A stretch of 64,000 bases of DNA from Candidatus Mailhella excrementigallinarum (GTDB taxonomy: Bacteria; Desulfobacterota; Desulfovibrionia; Desulfovibrionales; Desulfovibrionaceae), in NCBI GenBank assembly GCA_944324075.1, contig CALUUZ010000006.1, positions 83,071 to 147,070 on the forward strand. The letters run 5' to 3'. Below, piece after piece: positions 1 to 8,485 of the stretch. Positions within the stretch are counted from its first letter, which is position 1, and every line of letters starts with the position of its first letter. Position numbers and translations under genes: made by a program. The notes under the pieces are model-generated. The model had not been told where the DNA came from. It was given only the letters and a program-made list of their open reading frames with translations, and ran no database searches.

Positions 1-57
1 ACCGCGCGGGGCGACGGCTATCTTTTCGCCGCCAGTGTGGAAAAGGACACCGAATGA
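1..57 (+). CDS. Response regulator, C-terminal end only (partial, OmpR-like)
   Basis: Only the last 18 codons are in the window, ending in TGA at 55-57. The residues RGDGYLFAASVE resemble the closing beta-hairpin (RGxGYxF) of OmpR/PhoB-type winged-helix DNA-binding domains. The stop overlaps the ATG of the next gene (ATGA at 54-57), the usual translational coupling of a response regulator to its sensor kinase. The assignment rests on this short motif plus the adjacent kinase, so the subfamily is tentative. Confidence 0.6.
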   Translation, partial: TARGDGYLFAASVEKDTE

Positions 58-1517
58 GCGCCCGGAAACGCGGCGGAACAAAAACGCCGAGCACCCTCAC
101 CATCCGCCTCATTGTCCTGCTGATTGTCAGTCTGCTGGCCGTTCAGACAGGAGTGTTCCTCTGGAGCGTCCACATGCGTTCACAGGAACAGCTCATGCTC
201 ATCGCCAGCGACCGGGCAAGGCTGGCCATCACTCTCTATCAGATACTCGACAGGCTTTCCGCCTCAGAAAAGGCGCTGGCAGTAAATACGCTCGCATACC
301 GCAATTTCACGCTTTCGCTCATTCCCGGAGGGGATGAGCCATCCTTCTCCCAGAAGGATTCGCAGGAAAGCCTGCTGTTGAGGCGCAGACTGCGGGAACT
401 CTTTGAACTCACTTGTCCTTCCTCCCCTCTGCAGGAACATATCATCGCCAATGTGGAGGAAATAGGTGACCGCTGGAACATACAGCCGACTCTTGATCTG
501 CTTGGCATCTACGACTTTATCGCATTTCACGGCAAAGCCGCCCTTCCCTTCTCCGACGGCTCCTGGCTGGAGATTAACTATACAGCAATTCCCCATGTTT
601 CCGACAACCTCTTTGGTCTGCTCATGGAGCTGGGAATCCAGTTTGCATTGCAGATCATTCTGACTGTGGTCATCATTCGTCTGGTCACCCGCCCTCTGCG
701 CCAGCTCGCCCGGGTGGCGGAACGGCTCCCCCCTGACCTGCCGGAAGAGGCACTGGACGAACTGCCTTCGTCCGGCGCGCGGGAGGTAGCGCAGACCTCC
801 CAGGCACTGAAGGCCATGCTGGCCCGCATCCGTCACTTTGTGGACGAAAGGATGCGTCTGCTGGCCTGTCTTTCCCACGATCTGCGCACGCCCATCGCGC
901 GGCTGCGCCTTCAACTGGAAAGCGAGCCGGAACTCAGAAGACCGGATCTGGTCTTCGACGCGCTCGGGGATTTGCAGAATCTCGCGGAAAGCGCCATTGA
1001 ACTGGCACGCTCCGGGCAGGACAGGGAACCCGTGCGGCGCGCCAGTCTGAAAGCCCTGCTGGAAAGCCTCGTGGCCGACTTTGAGGAACACGACGATCCG
1101 GTAGGCAGGGAATGTCTGGAAGGGGCAGACTGCCGCCTCCGTCTTTTTGCCCAACGGGACGCCCATTGCCTGATCAGGCCGGCCGCATTCCGCCGCTGTG
1201 TGGAGAACCTTGTTTCCAACGCCCTGAACTACGGACGGACGGCAGCCATCTTTCTTGAGTCCGATGCAAAGGAAAAACGCGCCGTTATCCGCATAGAGGA
1301 TGACGGCCCGGGCATCCCCGGCGAGAAGCTGGAAGAGGTCTTTCAGCCCTTTTGCCGACTGGAGAGTACGGCGCGGCGGCATGGCCGGGGAGCCGGGCTG
1401 GGGCTGGCCATCGCAAGAGACATCGCCCGTCGGAACGGAGCGGAAATCAGCCTGGCCAACCGCCCGGAAGGAGGGCTGAGGGCAACGCTGAACATTCCTC
1501 TCGCGCCTGATGCCTGA
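54..1517 (+). CDS. Membrane sensor histidine kinase (EnvZ/OmpR-type partner)
   Basis: A 487-residue two-component sensor. Residues about 17-37 form a first membrane helix, followed by a periplasmic segment to about 190 and a second helix at about 190-210. A HAMP linker comes next. The dimerisation/phosphoacceptor motif LSHDLRTPIARLRL puts the phosphorylated histidine at His275. The catalytic domain shows the N box (ENLVSNALNYG), G1 (EDDGPGIP) and G2 (GRGAGLGLAIAR). The layout matches EnvZ-like kinases. It is coupled by a 4-base overlap to the upstream response regulator, so the two form a cognate pair. The periplasmic domain is not recognised and the signal is unknown. Confidence 0.93.
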   Translation: MSARKRGGTKTPSTLTIRLIVLLIVSLLAVQTGVFLWSVHMRSQEQLMLIASDRARLAITLYQILDRLSASEKALAVNTLAYRNFTLSLIPGGDEPSFSQKDSQESLLLRRRLRELFELTCPSSPLQEHIIANVEEIGDRWNIQPTLDLLGIYDFIAFHGKAALPFSDGSWLEINYTAIPHVSDNLFGLLMELGIQFALQIILTVVIIRLVTRPLRQLARVAERLPPDLPEEALDELPSSGAREVAQTSQALKAMLARIRHFVDERMRLLACLSHDLRTPIARLRLQLESEPELRRPDLVFDALGDLQNLAESAIELARSGQDREPVRRASLKALLESLVADFEEHDDPVGRECLEGADCRLRLFAQRDAHCLIRPAAFRRCVENLVSNALNYGRTAAIFLESDAKEKRAVIRIEDDGPGIPGEKLEEVFQPFCRLESTARRHGRGAGLGLAIARDIARRNGAEISLANRPEGGLRATLNIPLAPDA

Positions 1518-1574
1518 AGCAGGCCCGGACGGAAGGAAAAAGACGGAACATTTCTCCGCACGGATGAAACGGTG

Positions 1575-1613
1575 CGCCCGCAAACTGAAAAGCGACTGCT
1601 CAGTTTGCGGGCG
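1575..1613 (+). terminator. Strong stem-loop after the kinase gene
   Basis: A perfect 14-base-pair stem (CGCCCGCAAACTGA at 1575-1588 with its complement at 1600-1613) encloses an 11-base loop, 57 bases after the kinase stop. There is no T-run, so it is a terminator-like or mRNA-stabilising hairpin rather than a classical Rho-independent terminator. Confidence 0.55.
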
Positions 1614-1683
1614 GATATGACCGGGACTTGCCCTGTCTGTCCAGCGTTTTCAACAGACACATACCCGGGGAACCGTGAAACCG

Positions 1684-1739
1684 GCGGGGCGGAGTCTCGC
1701 CTTGCCCGACTCCGCAGAGCATTTCATGAGCGAAATGCC
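1684..1739 (+). repeat. E1 dispersed element, 3' part only
   Basis: Matches the last quarter of the E1 element (compare 11110-11172): a GAGTCTCGC...GCCCGACTCCGCA block followed by the terminal hairpin GAGCATTTCATGAGCGAAAT. Its last base lies directly next to the stop codon of the convergent sulfotransferase gene (1740-1742). Possible faint traces of the left part precede it from about 1650. Confidence 0.7.
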
Positions 1740-3311
1740 CTAATAGCTGTGCATCCCCTGAGGCTGCTCATCCTCTTCTTCGTCTTCTTCTACGGCGGCG
1801 GAAGCTCCGGCCATGTTCACCTTCACGACTTCGCCCTGAACGCCGGTCTTCGCATATTCGCCCTTGTCGTTGGGCAGCTGGAACAGTCCATTGGCGGGAG
1901 GTGTTACGGAAACCTCCTCGGGCTTCGGAAGCTGCGGGAAGAACTCGTACGGCACGCGATAAGCGCGGTAAAGAACGCCCCCGGCCGACATCGCATAGGG
2001 CGCCATGTACTCCCACACCATTTCATAATCAGGGGTAAGCTCGAACACCCGTTCCATATCCCCTTCGGTGATCATGGTGTTGCCGTTGGGCAGACGCTGG
2101 GCGTAGCTTACGAAGGGGCTGAAGAATTTAAAGCCGTGATGCCCGAGAATTCCCTTGTGATTCTTGTACCAGTCATATTCCCAGACAATTTCTTTGGTGA
2201 CGGGATTGAATTCCACCACGCGGGAATAATCGCGCTTCACATTGTGAAAACCGGTGAGCGGCGCGGCGGGATTGGGTTCGCCGTATCCTGCGGTGCCGCC
2301 GTTGTCGAAGAACAGCAGGTTGCCTTCTCCGGGCAGACCTTCAGGGATGATGTGCGCCCCGTGCGCGCCCACGATCTGACCGACTCCGGCGTCGGGCGTG
2401 CCGGGCCTGAAGTCCGGGCCGAGCCGCCAGACAATCCTGCCCGTCTTGCGATCCACAATGGCCATCAGATTGGCATCGCGGCTGTTGAACAGCACGTTGT
2501 CAGGATGGAAGGCCGCGTACTTGACCGGATCCTCATCATACCACTTGTTCGGCCCCACATAGCTCAGACAGTTGATGTGCAGCCAGTCGTACCCTCCGCC
2601 GGGCTTCACCGTGGCCGCATGACGGGCGGCCACGGGGTTATCCTTCGGGGGATACTGCCGCATCGCCTTGAACGCGGCCTCGTCAAAACCCAGTTCGTCT
2701 ACATGGTCGGACGCCTTCCACTGCCAGATGATCCTGCCGGAAGCATCCACTTCATAGAAGATATCGCTTACCAGTTGAATCCCTTTATTGATGTTGTCGT
2801 TACGCTCATTGATATGCGCCAGAACAAGGGTGACTCCGCCCTTGCCGTCGGCCTGCCCCGGCACGGGATACACAGGCGTGCCCTTGCGCTGAAAATCATG
2901 GTGCTGGCGGGCGATCCATGTCTTTCCCTCTTCGGAGGGCTGGCCGGGAATGGCGGGCACCTGCTGGCCGTTGCGGAATTCCCACAGCTTGTTCCCTCCG
3001 GAGTCCAGCTCAATCAGGGCAAGCGTGTCCTGCTGGCCGCCTTTCCATGTGCCGGTGCCGGTCAGGATGCGCCCGCCGGGCAGAGCCTTGTTCGGCATCC
3101 CGTTAAATCCGGACCATTCCTTGACCAGATTGCCGTTCATGTCGACAAGCCGGGGAGTTTCATTGCCGATAAGCAGATACCCGTTGTATGCCCTGGAAGG
3201 ATCATACTTCACCGTCCCGGTGGGGAAGGTGCCGGGTACGGCCTGCGCCGCGCCCGCGATGCCAAGCACGGCGACGCCGGCCATGTAGACTTTCAGCCAA
3301 GAAGCGTTCAT
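1740..3311 (-). CDS. Periplasmic aryl-sulfate sulfotransferase (ASST family)
   Basis: 523 residues. Enzymes of this family move a sulfate group between phenolic compounds without PAPS, using an active-site histidine in a six-bladed beta-propeller. The start at 3311 follows AAGGAG and gives a clear Sec signal peptide (residues 1-24, ending AAQA). Propeller-type repeats of the form G(R/K)IVW(E/Q) recur near residues 105-110, 192-197, 291-296 and 373-378. Conserved-looking histidines sit at 137/138, 245 (DWLHIN), 317/320 (HGAH) and 391/392, and FDNG at 335-338 matches the family. The mature protein has a single cysteine (Cys248), so the disulfide made by DsbL in E. coli AssT cannot form, and no dsbL/dsbI genes lie nearby. 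The C terminus carries an acidic run (about 508-515). Possible substrates are phenolic sulfates; this is inference. Confidence 0.85.
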   Translation of the reverse strand: MNASWLKVYMAGVAVLGIAGAAQAVPGTFPTGTVKYDPSRAYNGYLLIGNETPRLVDMNGNLVKEWSGFNGMPNKALPGGRILTGTGTWKGGQQDTLALIELDSGGNKLWEFRNGQQVPAIPGQPSEEGKTWIARQHHDFQRKGTPVYPVPGQADGKGGVTLVLAHINERNDNINKGIQLVSDIFYEVDASGRIIWQWKASDHVDELGFDEAAFKAMRQYPPKDNPVAARHAATVKPGGGYDWLHINCLSYVGPNKWYDEDPVKYAAFHPDNVLFNSRDANLMAIVDRKTGRIVWRLGPDFRPGTPDAGVGQIVGAHGAHIIPEGLPGEGNLLFFDNGGTAGYGEPNPAAPLTGFHNVKRDYSRVVEFNPVTKEIVWEYDWYKNHKGILGHHGFKFFSPFVSYAQRLPNGNTMITEGDMERVFELTPDYEMVWEYMAPYAMSAGGVLYRAYRVPYEFFPQLPKPEEVSVTPPANGLFQLPNDKGEYAKTGVQGEVVKVNMAGASAAVEEDEEEDEQPQGMHSY

Positions 3312-3516
3312 ACTTTCTCCTTCTGAAAAATGGTTGTCCAAAGAGTCATGCATGGATACTAACATGAACAATGCCTCCGGCCTTTCACAGGCTTGTCGTT
3401 TCTTTACAAAACCTTGCGAAACGACATATGTCGGAAGAAAAGGCTGTTTCAGCCCGCTTGCCATGCACGGACACGGCATTACCTTTACAGACACATCCGA
3501 ATCACAAGGAGTTTGC

Positions 3517-6294
3517 ATGACTCATCCGTCTTCCGCACCTTTTTCCGGCATGAAGCCCGGCGTTCGGGCGCTGCGGGCCGGGGCCGCCCTTCTGCTGGCG
3601 GCCCTCCTGCTCGTTCCGTACCCGTCCGGGGCCGCCGCACGAATCTCCGGAGAAAACGCTCCGGTTGCCGCCCGCGCGGACGGGCCGCACATCTTTCACC
3701 TCAAAAACGGCCTGACGATCGCGGTCAAGGAAGATTCCCGCTTCCCCCTCGCCTCCGTACGTCTGTATGTAAACGCCGGATCGGCATGGGAGCAGCCCGG
3801 CGAGGCGGGGATCAGCCATCTGCTTGAGCATATGGTGTTCAAGGGCTCCAAAACCGGGCCGAAGGGCGTGGACAAGCGCGTGGAGAATGCCGGAGGCTAT
3901 CTTAACGCCTCCACTTCCTTTGATGAAACCATCTACCTGACCGACCTGCCCGCCGCGCAATGGAAGACGGCTCTCCGCGCCGTGCGCGATCTGGCCTTTG
4001 ATCCCCTGCTCAGGCAGGCGGATCTTGACGCCGAGCGCGAAGTGGTGCTGGCGGAAAAGAAACAGCGCGGCGACAGCCCATGGACGCGCCTTTTTCACGA
4101 AAGTTTCGGCCTCGCTCTCAAGGGTACGCCGTATGAGCGCCCAGTCATCGGGTATGAAGACACCTTGCGCGCCGCCACTCCCGCGAGCATGCGGGCCTAT
4201 ATCCAGCGTCTGTACGACCCCCGCGACATGCTGCTCATGGTGGCCGGAGCCGTGAAGGCCGACGAGGTGGTGAAAGAGGCCGGAAAACTGTTCGGCGATT
4301 ATGCAAACCGCAATGTATCGCGCGTGCCGGATCGCATAGACCCTGCCTCGCTGGCCCGCGGCACGCAGGTAAGGGTGGTGGAAGGCCCGTGGAACAAGGC
4401 TCTGGTCAGCGTTCTTTTCCCCATGCCCGGAGAAGGCGACGCGCTGCTGCCCGCGGCCGACGTGCTGGCCCGGCTGCTCTCCGGAGACGACACCGCCCTG
4501 CTGCCCCGTTCCCTTCGCCTTGATCGCCATGTGGTCGATGACGTGGGCGCATCGGCCATGGCCCTGCGCCGGGTGGGCGTCTTCATGATCATGTCCCAGA
4601 TGGATGCGGACAAGGTGCCCGCATACACGAAGGAGCTGGGCGCGCTGCTGCGCGGACTCTCCGCCTCCGGTTTCAGCGATGCGGCCTTTGCCCGCGCCAA
4701 GCTCAATCTGGAGGATGATTTCTATCGTGCCCAGGAAACTGTGGCCGGCATGGCCGATCTCTACGGCGATCTGGCCTTTCATTCTCCCGGCGACCCTGAC
4801 GGTCAGAGCTATCTGGCCGCCATCCGCGGAGTAAGCCGCGCTCAGGTGCAGGAAGTCATCGACGCATGGATCCGGCCCGAGGCCATGACCCTTGTGGCCC
4901 TGACCCCCGGGAGCGGCAACTCCGCTGCGCAGGAAGACGCGCTGCGCAGGACGCTTGCCGAGGCATGGCCCCAGGCCCCGTCAGGCCATGCACGCGCAGC
5001 AGGCGGTGAAAACGCCGCAACGGCACGGGCCGGAACCCGCCTGAATGATGAAGTCATTTCTCTGGGTGAAGGCCGCACGCTGGTTCTGCGCCCGGATCGC
5101 AGCCTGCCCTATGTTTCCGCCACCCTGCTGTTCGAAGGCGGCGATGAACTCGCCTCTGGCCTGTCCGGGCTGGATGTGGTCAAGACGGGGCAGTCTCCCG
5201 AAGGGCTTGCCTCGCTGACGGCGGATGTGCTGGTCTCCAGCACGAAAAAGCGCGACTACGCGGCCATGAGCGCATACCTGGCAGATCGGGCGGCAGGGTT
5301 GAGCGCCGGGGCATCGTCCCGCGGATTTTCCCTTTCTCTTGACGCCCCGTCACGCTTCAGCGGCGACATCTTCGCCCTGCTCGCCGAAATTCTGGACAGC
5401 CCCGCCTTCCGCAAGAATGATCTTGAACGCGTGAAACGCGATCATCTGGCCGCCATCGCCTCGCAGGAAGAAAGCGTGAGCGGTCTGCTCGGGCGCAACC
5501 TCAATCATTTCCTCTTCCCCGACGGTTTTTACGGCTACCGCGCGGGCGGCACGGCACAAAGCATTGCCGCCGTCAGCCGGGCCGATCTGCTGAAATTCTG
5601 GAAGGCCCAGTCCGCCCGGCCGTGGGTACTCTCCGTGGCGGGCGACATTGACCGCGACACCGTGCTTGCCTTTGCCAGGTCCCTGCCTGCACCCGCGCAG
5701 GGCGCGCAGGAGGCGGAAAGGAACCTCTCCCCCGCCTGGGCGGAAAAGAAGACCCTCTCCCTCACGCTGCCCGGCCGTGAGCAGGCGGCATACATCATGC
5801 TCTTCCCCACCGTGCCGCTGGAAAATCCGGATGCCCCCGCGCTCCAGCTGCTCTCCGCCTCGCTGAGCGGCTTCGGCGGCCTGCTGCATCAGGAACTGCG
5901 CGAGAAGCAGAGCCTCGGCTATTCCGTCAGCCCCACCAACTGGGCGGGGCAGGATGCGGGATTCCTTGGCTTCACCATCATTGCCTCACCGGAAAATCTG
6001 GACAAGGCGGAGGCCGGATTCATGGCCATTGCCCGTGAAATCACGCAAAAGCCCCTGCCTGCCGAAACCGTTGATCGCGCCAAGGCCATGCTGGAGGCCC
6101 AGTATTACCGCAGCCAGCAATCCCGGGCCGGTCGGGCCGCCGCCGGCGCAGGACATGCCCTGCGCGGACGCCCGCTGGACTACGGCAAGCAGGCTCTTGA
6201 CAAGGCGCTGAAGCTGACCCCTCAGGATCTGCTCCGCGTCGCGCAAAAGTATATCCGTCCCGGTGACGCCTATACGCTGACCGTAACGCCGTAA
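3517..6294 (+). CDS. M16 family zinc metallopeptidase, two-unit form, exported
   Basis: 925 residues from the ATG at 3517, which follows AAGGAG closely; longer in-frame starts lack a ribosome-binding site. The N terminus has a basic stretch, then a hydrophobic segment (about residues 22-40) ending near GAAA, so it is probably exported to the periplasm or is a lipoprotein-less secreted enzyme. The inverted zinc motif HLLEH lies at residues 101-105, with the third ligand probably Glu180 in EREVVLAEKKQRGDSP. The second half is a non-catalytic M16 unit with the family signature ELREKQSLGYSV. Length and layout resemble PqqL/pitrilysin-like proteases that degrade peptides. It is divergent from the sulfotransferase across a 205-base gap and ends in a perfect palindrome shared with the next convergent gene. 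Confidence 0.92.
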   Translation: MTHPSSAPFSGMKPGVRALRAGAALLLAALLLVPYPSGAAARISGENAPVAARADGPHIFHLKNGLTIAVKEDSRFPLASVRLYVNAGSAWEQPGEAGISHLLEHMVFKGSKTGPKGVDKRVENAGGYLNASTSFDETIYLTDLPAAQWKTALRAVRDLAFDPLLRQADLDAEREVVLAEKKQRGDSPWTRLFHESFGLALKGTPYERPVIGYEDTLRAATPASMRAYIQRLYDPRDMLLMVAGAVKADEVVKEAGKLFGDYANRNVSRVPDRIDPASLARGTQVRVVEGPWNKALVSVLFPMPGEGDALLPAADVLARLLSGDDTALLPRSLRLDRHVVDDVGASAMALRRVGVFMIMSQMDADKVPAYTKELGALLRGLSASGFSDAAFARAKLNLEDDFYRAQETVAGMADLYGDLAFHSPGDPDGQSYLAAIRGVSRAQVQEVIDAWIRPEAMTLVALTPGSGNSAAQEDALRRTLAEAWPQAPSGHARAAGGENAATARAGTRLNDEVISLGEGRTLVLRPDRSLPYVSATLLFEGGDELASGLSGLDVVKTGQSPEGLASLTADVLVSSTKKRDYAAMSAYLADRAAGLSAGASSRGFSLSLDAPSRFSGDIFALLAEILDSPAFRKNDLERVKRDHLAAIASQEESVSGLLGRNLNHFLFPDGFYGYRAGGTAQSIAAVSRADLLKFWKAQSARPWVLSVAGDIDRDTVLAFARSLPAPAQGAQEAERNLSPAWAEKKTLSLTLPGREQAAYIMLFPTVPLENPDAPALQLLSASLSGFGGLLHQELREKQSLGYSVSPTNWAGQDAGFLGFTIIASPENLDKAEAGFMAIAREITQKPLPAETVDRAKAMLEAQYYRSQQSRAGRAAAGAGHALRGRPLDYGKQALDKALKLTPQDLLRVAQKYIRPGDAYTLTVTP

Positions 6295-6300
6295 ACACAT

Positions 6301-6352
6301 GCGGGAGGGGGCGGGAAAAACTTCTGCAGAAGTTTTTCCCGCCCCCTCCCGC
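6301..6352. terminator. Perfect 52-bp palindrome between convergent genes
   Basis: Two 26-base arms are exact complements with no unpaired loop. The outer part is GC-rich (GCGGGAGGGGGCGGG) and the inner part AAAAACTTCTG / CAGAAGTTTTT, so each strand carries a hairpin with a U-rich segment inside the stem. It lies 6 bases after the M16 stop and 19 bases from the stop of the convergent HD gene, so a bidirectional terminator is the likely role. Confidence 0.8.
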
Positions 6353-6371
6353 ACACTCTCTCCCACTCTTT

Positions 6372-6956
6372 TCAAAGCCTTCCGTCTTGCTGCTGAACGG
6401 CCTTGCCCAGCCCCAGTTCCGCCGCCTTCCCGCTCATGGCTTCAATGGCCAGTGCAAGGAAGTCTTCGAGCGTCATGCCCATATCCGCACACTGACGGAT
6501 GATATCCCGATTCACGGAAGCGGCGAACGCCTTGTCCTTCATTTTCTTTTTCAGGCTGGAGACCTGCATGCCGTCAATGCCCGTGGGGCGCACCAGCGCG
6601 GCGGCGCTGATCAGGCCGGTTACGGTTTCGCCGCAGCGCAGCGCCACATCAAAACGCCCGTTCACCGTGCAGCCATTGCATTCCGCGTTATGGGCGCGAA
6701 TGGCCTGCAATGCTTCCTCAGGCAGCGAGTCTTTCAGCTTTTCCGCGCTTTCCAGGCCGTGCCGCGCCGGTTCGTCCGCGGTAAGCGGGTAATCCCAGTC
6801 GTGCAGCAGACCGGTCAGACCCCACAGTTCCTCATTCTCGCCAAAATGACGGGCCAGAGCCCGCATCACGGCCTCACTGGCCAGCGCATGCTGAACAAGG
6901 TGAGACTCCGGGCCGGGTTCGCGCAAAAGATCCAATGCAGCTTCACGATCAATCAT
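6372..6956 (-). CDS. HD-domain hydrolase-like protein
   Basis: 194 residues, predicted cytoplasmic. Metal-binding HD-domain residues are visible: His23 and the pair His52-Asp53 in GLLHDWDYP, with a later conserved-looking AHN (AIRAHNAECNG). The pattern fits the compact HD family of predicted phosphohydrolases (COG2316-like). The substrate is not known; nucleotide or phospho-compound hydrolysis is typical of the superfamily. It is transcribed alone, towards the M16 gene, and its start region faces the ricT promoter. Confidence 0.8.
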   Translation of the reverse strand: MIDREAALDLLREPGPESHLVQHALASEAVMRALARHFGENEELWGLTGLLHDWDYPLTADEPARHGLESAEKLKDSLPEEALQAIRAHNAECNGCTVNGRFDVALRCGETVTGLISAAALVRPTGIDGMQVSSLKKKMKDKAFAASVNRDIIRQCADMGMTLEDFLALAIEAMSGKAAELGLGKAVQQQDGRL

Positions 6957-7145
6957 GGTGCTCTCCCATAGCGGAAAATCTGTTTAAGCCGCAACCCCAT
7001 GTTCCGGCATGCGAGGCTTCGCGTCCTCGCCGGAGACTATACGCCGTCCTTTGTTGACAGAGCAAGCCGAATAGCCGAGAAAGGAAATTCACCCTTTGAC
7101 CGATTCCGGCGGCATGCACGCTCCCGCCTTCAGCACATATTTCCT

Positions 7146-8480
7146 ATGAAACAGGTACTCGGCATACGATTCAGTGAACATGGCCAGGTTCAGGCATGTT
7201 TCTACGACGCTCCGGAAGGCGCGTCGCTTCCTCCCGGACGCGGAGTCATGGTGCGCAGCGAACAGGGACCGGCCTTCGGCCGTATCGTGTGGCAGCGTAC
7301 CTATGTGCGTCTGACGGCCGCCCAGTTGGAGGCTCTGGCTTCCGACGCTCCAGGCGCGCATGTTGCCCCCCCGGAACCCGACGGCACGGAGGCCGCCCTT
7401 CCGGAAGATGCGGCTGAACACGCGGATTCCCGCACTTCCGAATCTTCATCCGCCCCCAGGGCGCTGGAAAGCCGTGACGGCATCAAGGCCCGCCTTGAAG
7501 CCGACGACAGGCGCAAGAAAGCGCGAAAGGCCGAGGAAGAACGGCAGGCTGACGCCGATGCGGTACGCCGCCGTCAGCTTCTGGTAGCCCGCGCGGCCAC
7601 TCCGGAGGAACTTTCCAAGGCGGCGGAGAACGAACAGCTCTGCCGTGACGCGCGGGAGTTCTGCCGCCGCTGCATCATGGACCGCGGACTGGACATGAAG
7701 CTGGTGGATGTGGAAAGCCTGTACGATCGCAGCAAGCTCATCTTCTATTTCACCGCGCCCACGCGCATTGATTTCCGCGAGCTGGTCAAGGATCTGGTGC
7801 GCCAGTATCATACGCGCATCGAGCTGCGTCAGATCGGCGTGCGCCATGAAACGCAGATGCTCGGCGCGCTGGGCAACTGCGGCATGGTGTGCTGCTGCCG
7901 CCGCTACCTGCGGCACTTTGCCCCGGTCACCATCAAAATGGCCAAGGAGCAGAATCTCTTTCTCAACCCCGCCAAGATTTCCGGCATCTGCGGCCGTCTG
8001 CTCTGCTGTCTGAGCTATGAACAGGCCAATTACGACGCGTTTCACCGCAGCTGTCCGAAGCTGGGCAAGCGTTACCAGACGGATCAGGGCCCCATGCGGG
8101 TACTGCGCGGCAACATGTTCCGCAACAGCGTCGTAGTGCTTCCGGACGGCGGTCAGGAAACGGAAATGACGCTGGACGAATGGCAGGCCATTCACCCCCA
8201 CAGGGCGGAACATCCCGGCCCGGCCCAGCCGAAGGAAACCCGGCAGAGTACGGAATTCATGGTGGTCAGAGCCTCCCCGGATACTCTGGACGCCGATCTC
8301 GCCGAACTGGGCCAGGAGCTTGACGAGTCTCCGGACACCGGTTTCGGGCGCGGAGCGGGAACCCCCGGCGGACAGGGCGCGGTTCCCGGCAAATTCAATA
8401 AAAAACGCAAACGCAGACCCGACGGACAGGGTGACCGGCCCGGCCCGCGTCCCCGCCAGACCCCGGACGGTCAGGAGTAA
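7146..8480 (+). CDS. ricT: PSP1/RicT family Fe-S protein
   Basis: 444 residues from the ATG at 7146 (MKQVLGIRFSEHG). The N-terminal part and the later block EFCRRCIMDRGLDMKLVDVE...FYFTAPTRIDFRELVKDL are characteristic of the PSP1/YaaT (RicT) family. The cysteine-rich segment GNCGMVCCCRRYL...GICGRLLCCLSYE matches the region that in Bacillus RicT binds an iron-sulfur cluster with RicA and RicF. A charged, low-complexity insert (about residues 60-150) separates the two conserved parts, and the C terminus is a basic, proline- and glycine-rich tail. Five bases separate it from metG, a neighbourhood seen in many bacteria. The start has no strong ribosome-binding site, so it is the less certain point. 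Confidence 0.88.
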   Translation: MKQVLGIRFSEHGQVQACFYDAPEGASLPPGRGVMVRSEQGPAFGRIVWQRTYVRLTAAQLEALASDAPGAHVAPPEPDGTEAALPEDAAEHADSRTSESSSAPRALESRDGIKARLEADDRRKKARKAEEERQADADAVRRRQLLVARAATPEELSKAAENEQLCRDAREFCRRCIMDRGLDMKLVDVESLYDRSKLIFYFTAPTRIDFRELVKDLVRQYHTRIELRQIGVRHETQMLGALGNCGMVCCCRRYLRHFAPVTIKMAKEQNLFLNPAKISGICGRLLCCLSYEQANYDAFHRSCPKLGKRYQTDQGPMRVLRGNMFRNSVVVLPDGGQETEMTLDEWQAIHPHRAEHPGPAQPKETRQSTEFMVVRASPDTLDADLAELGQELDESPDTGFGRGAGTPGGQGAVPGKFNKKRKRRPDGQGDRPGPRPRQTPDGQE

Positions 8481-8485
8481 GGCCC

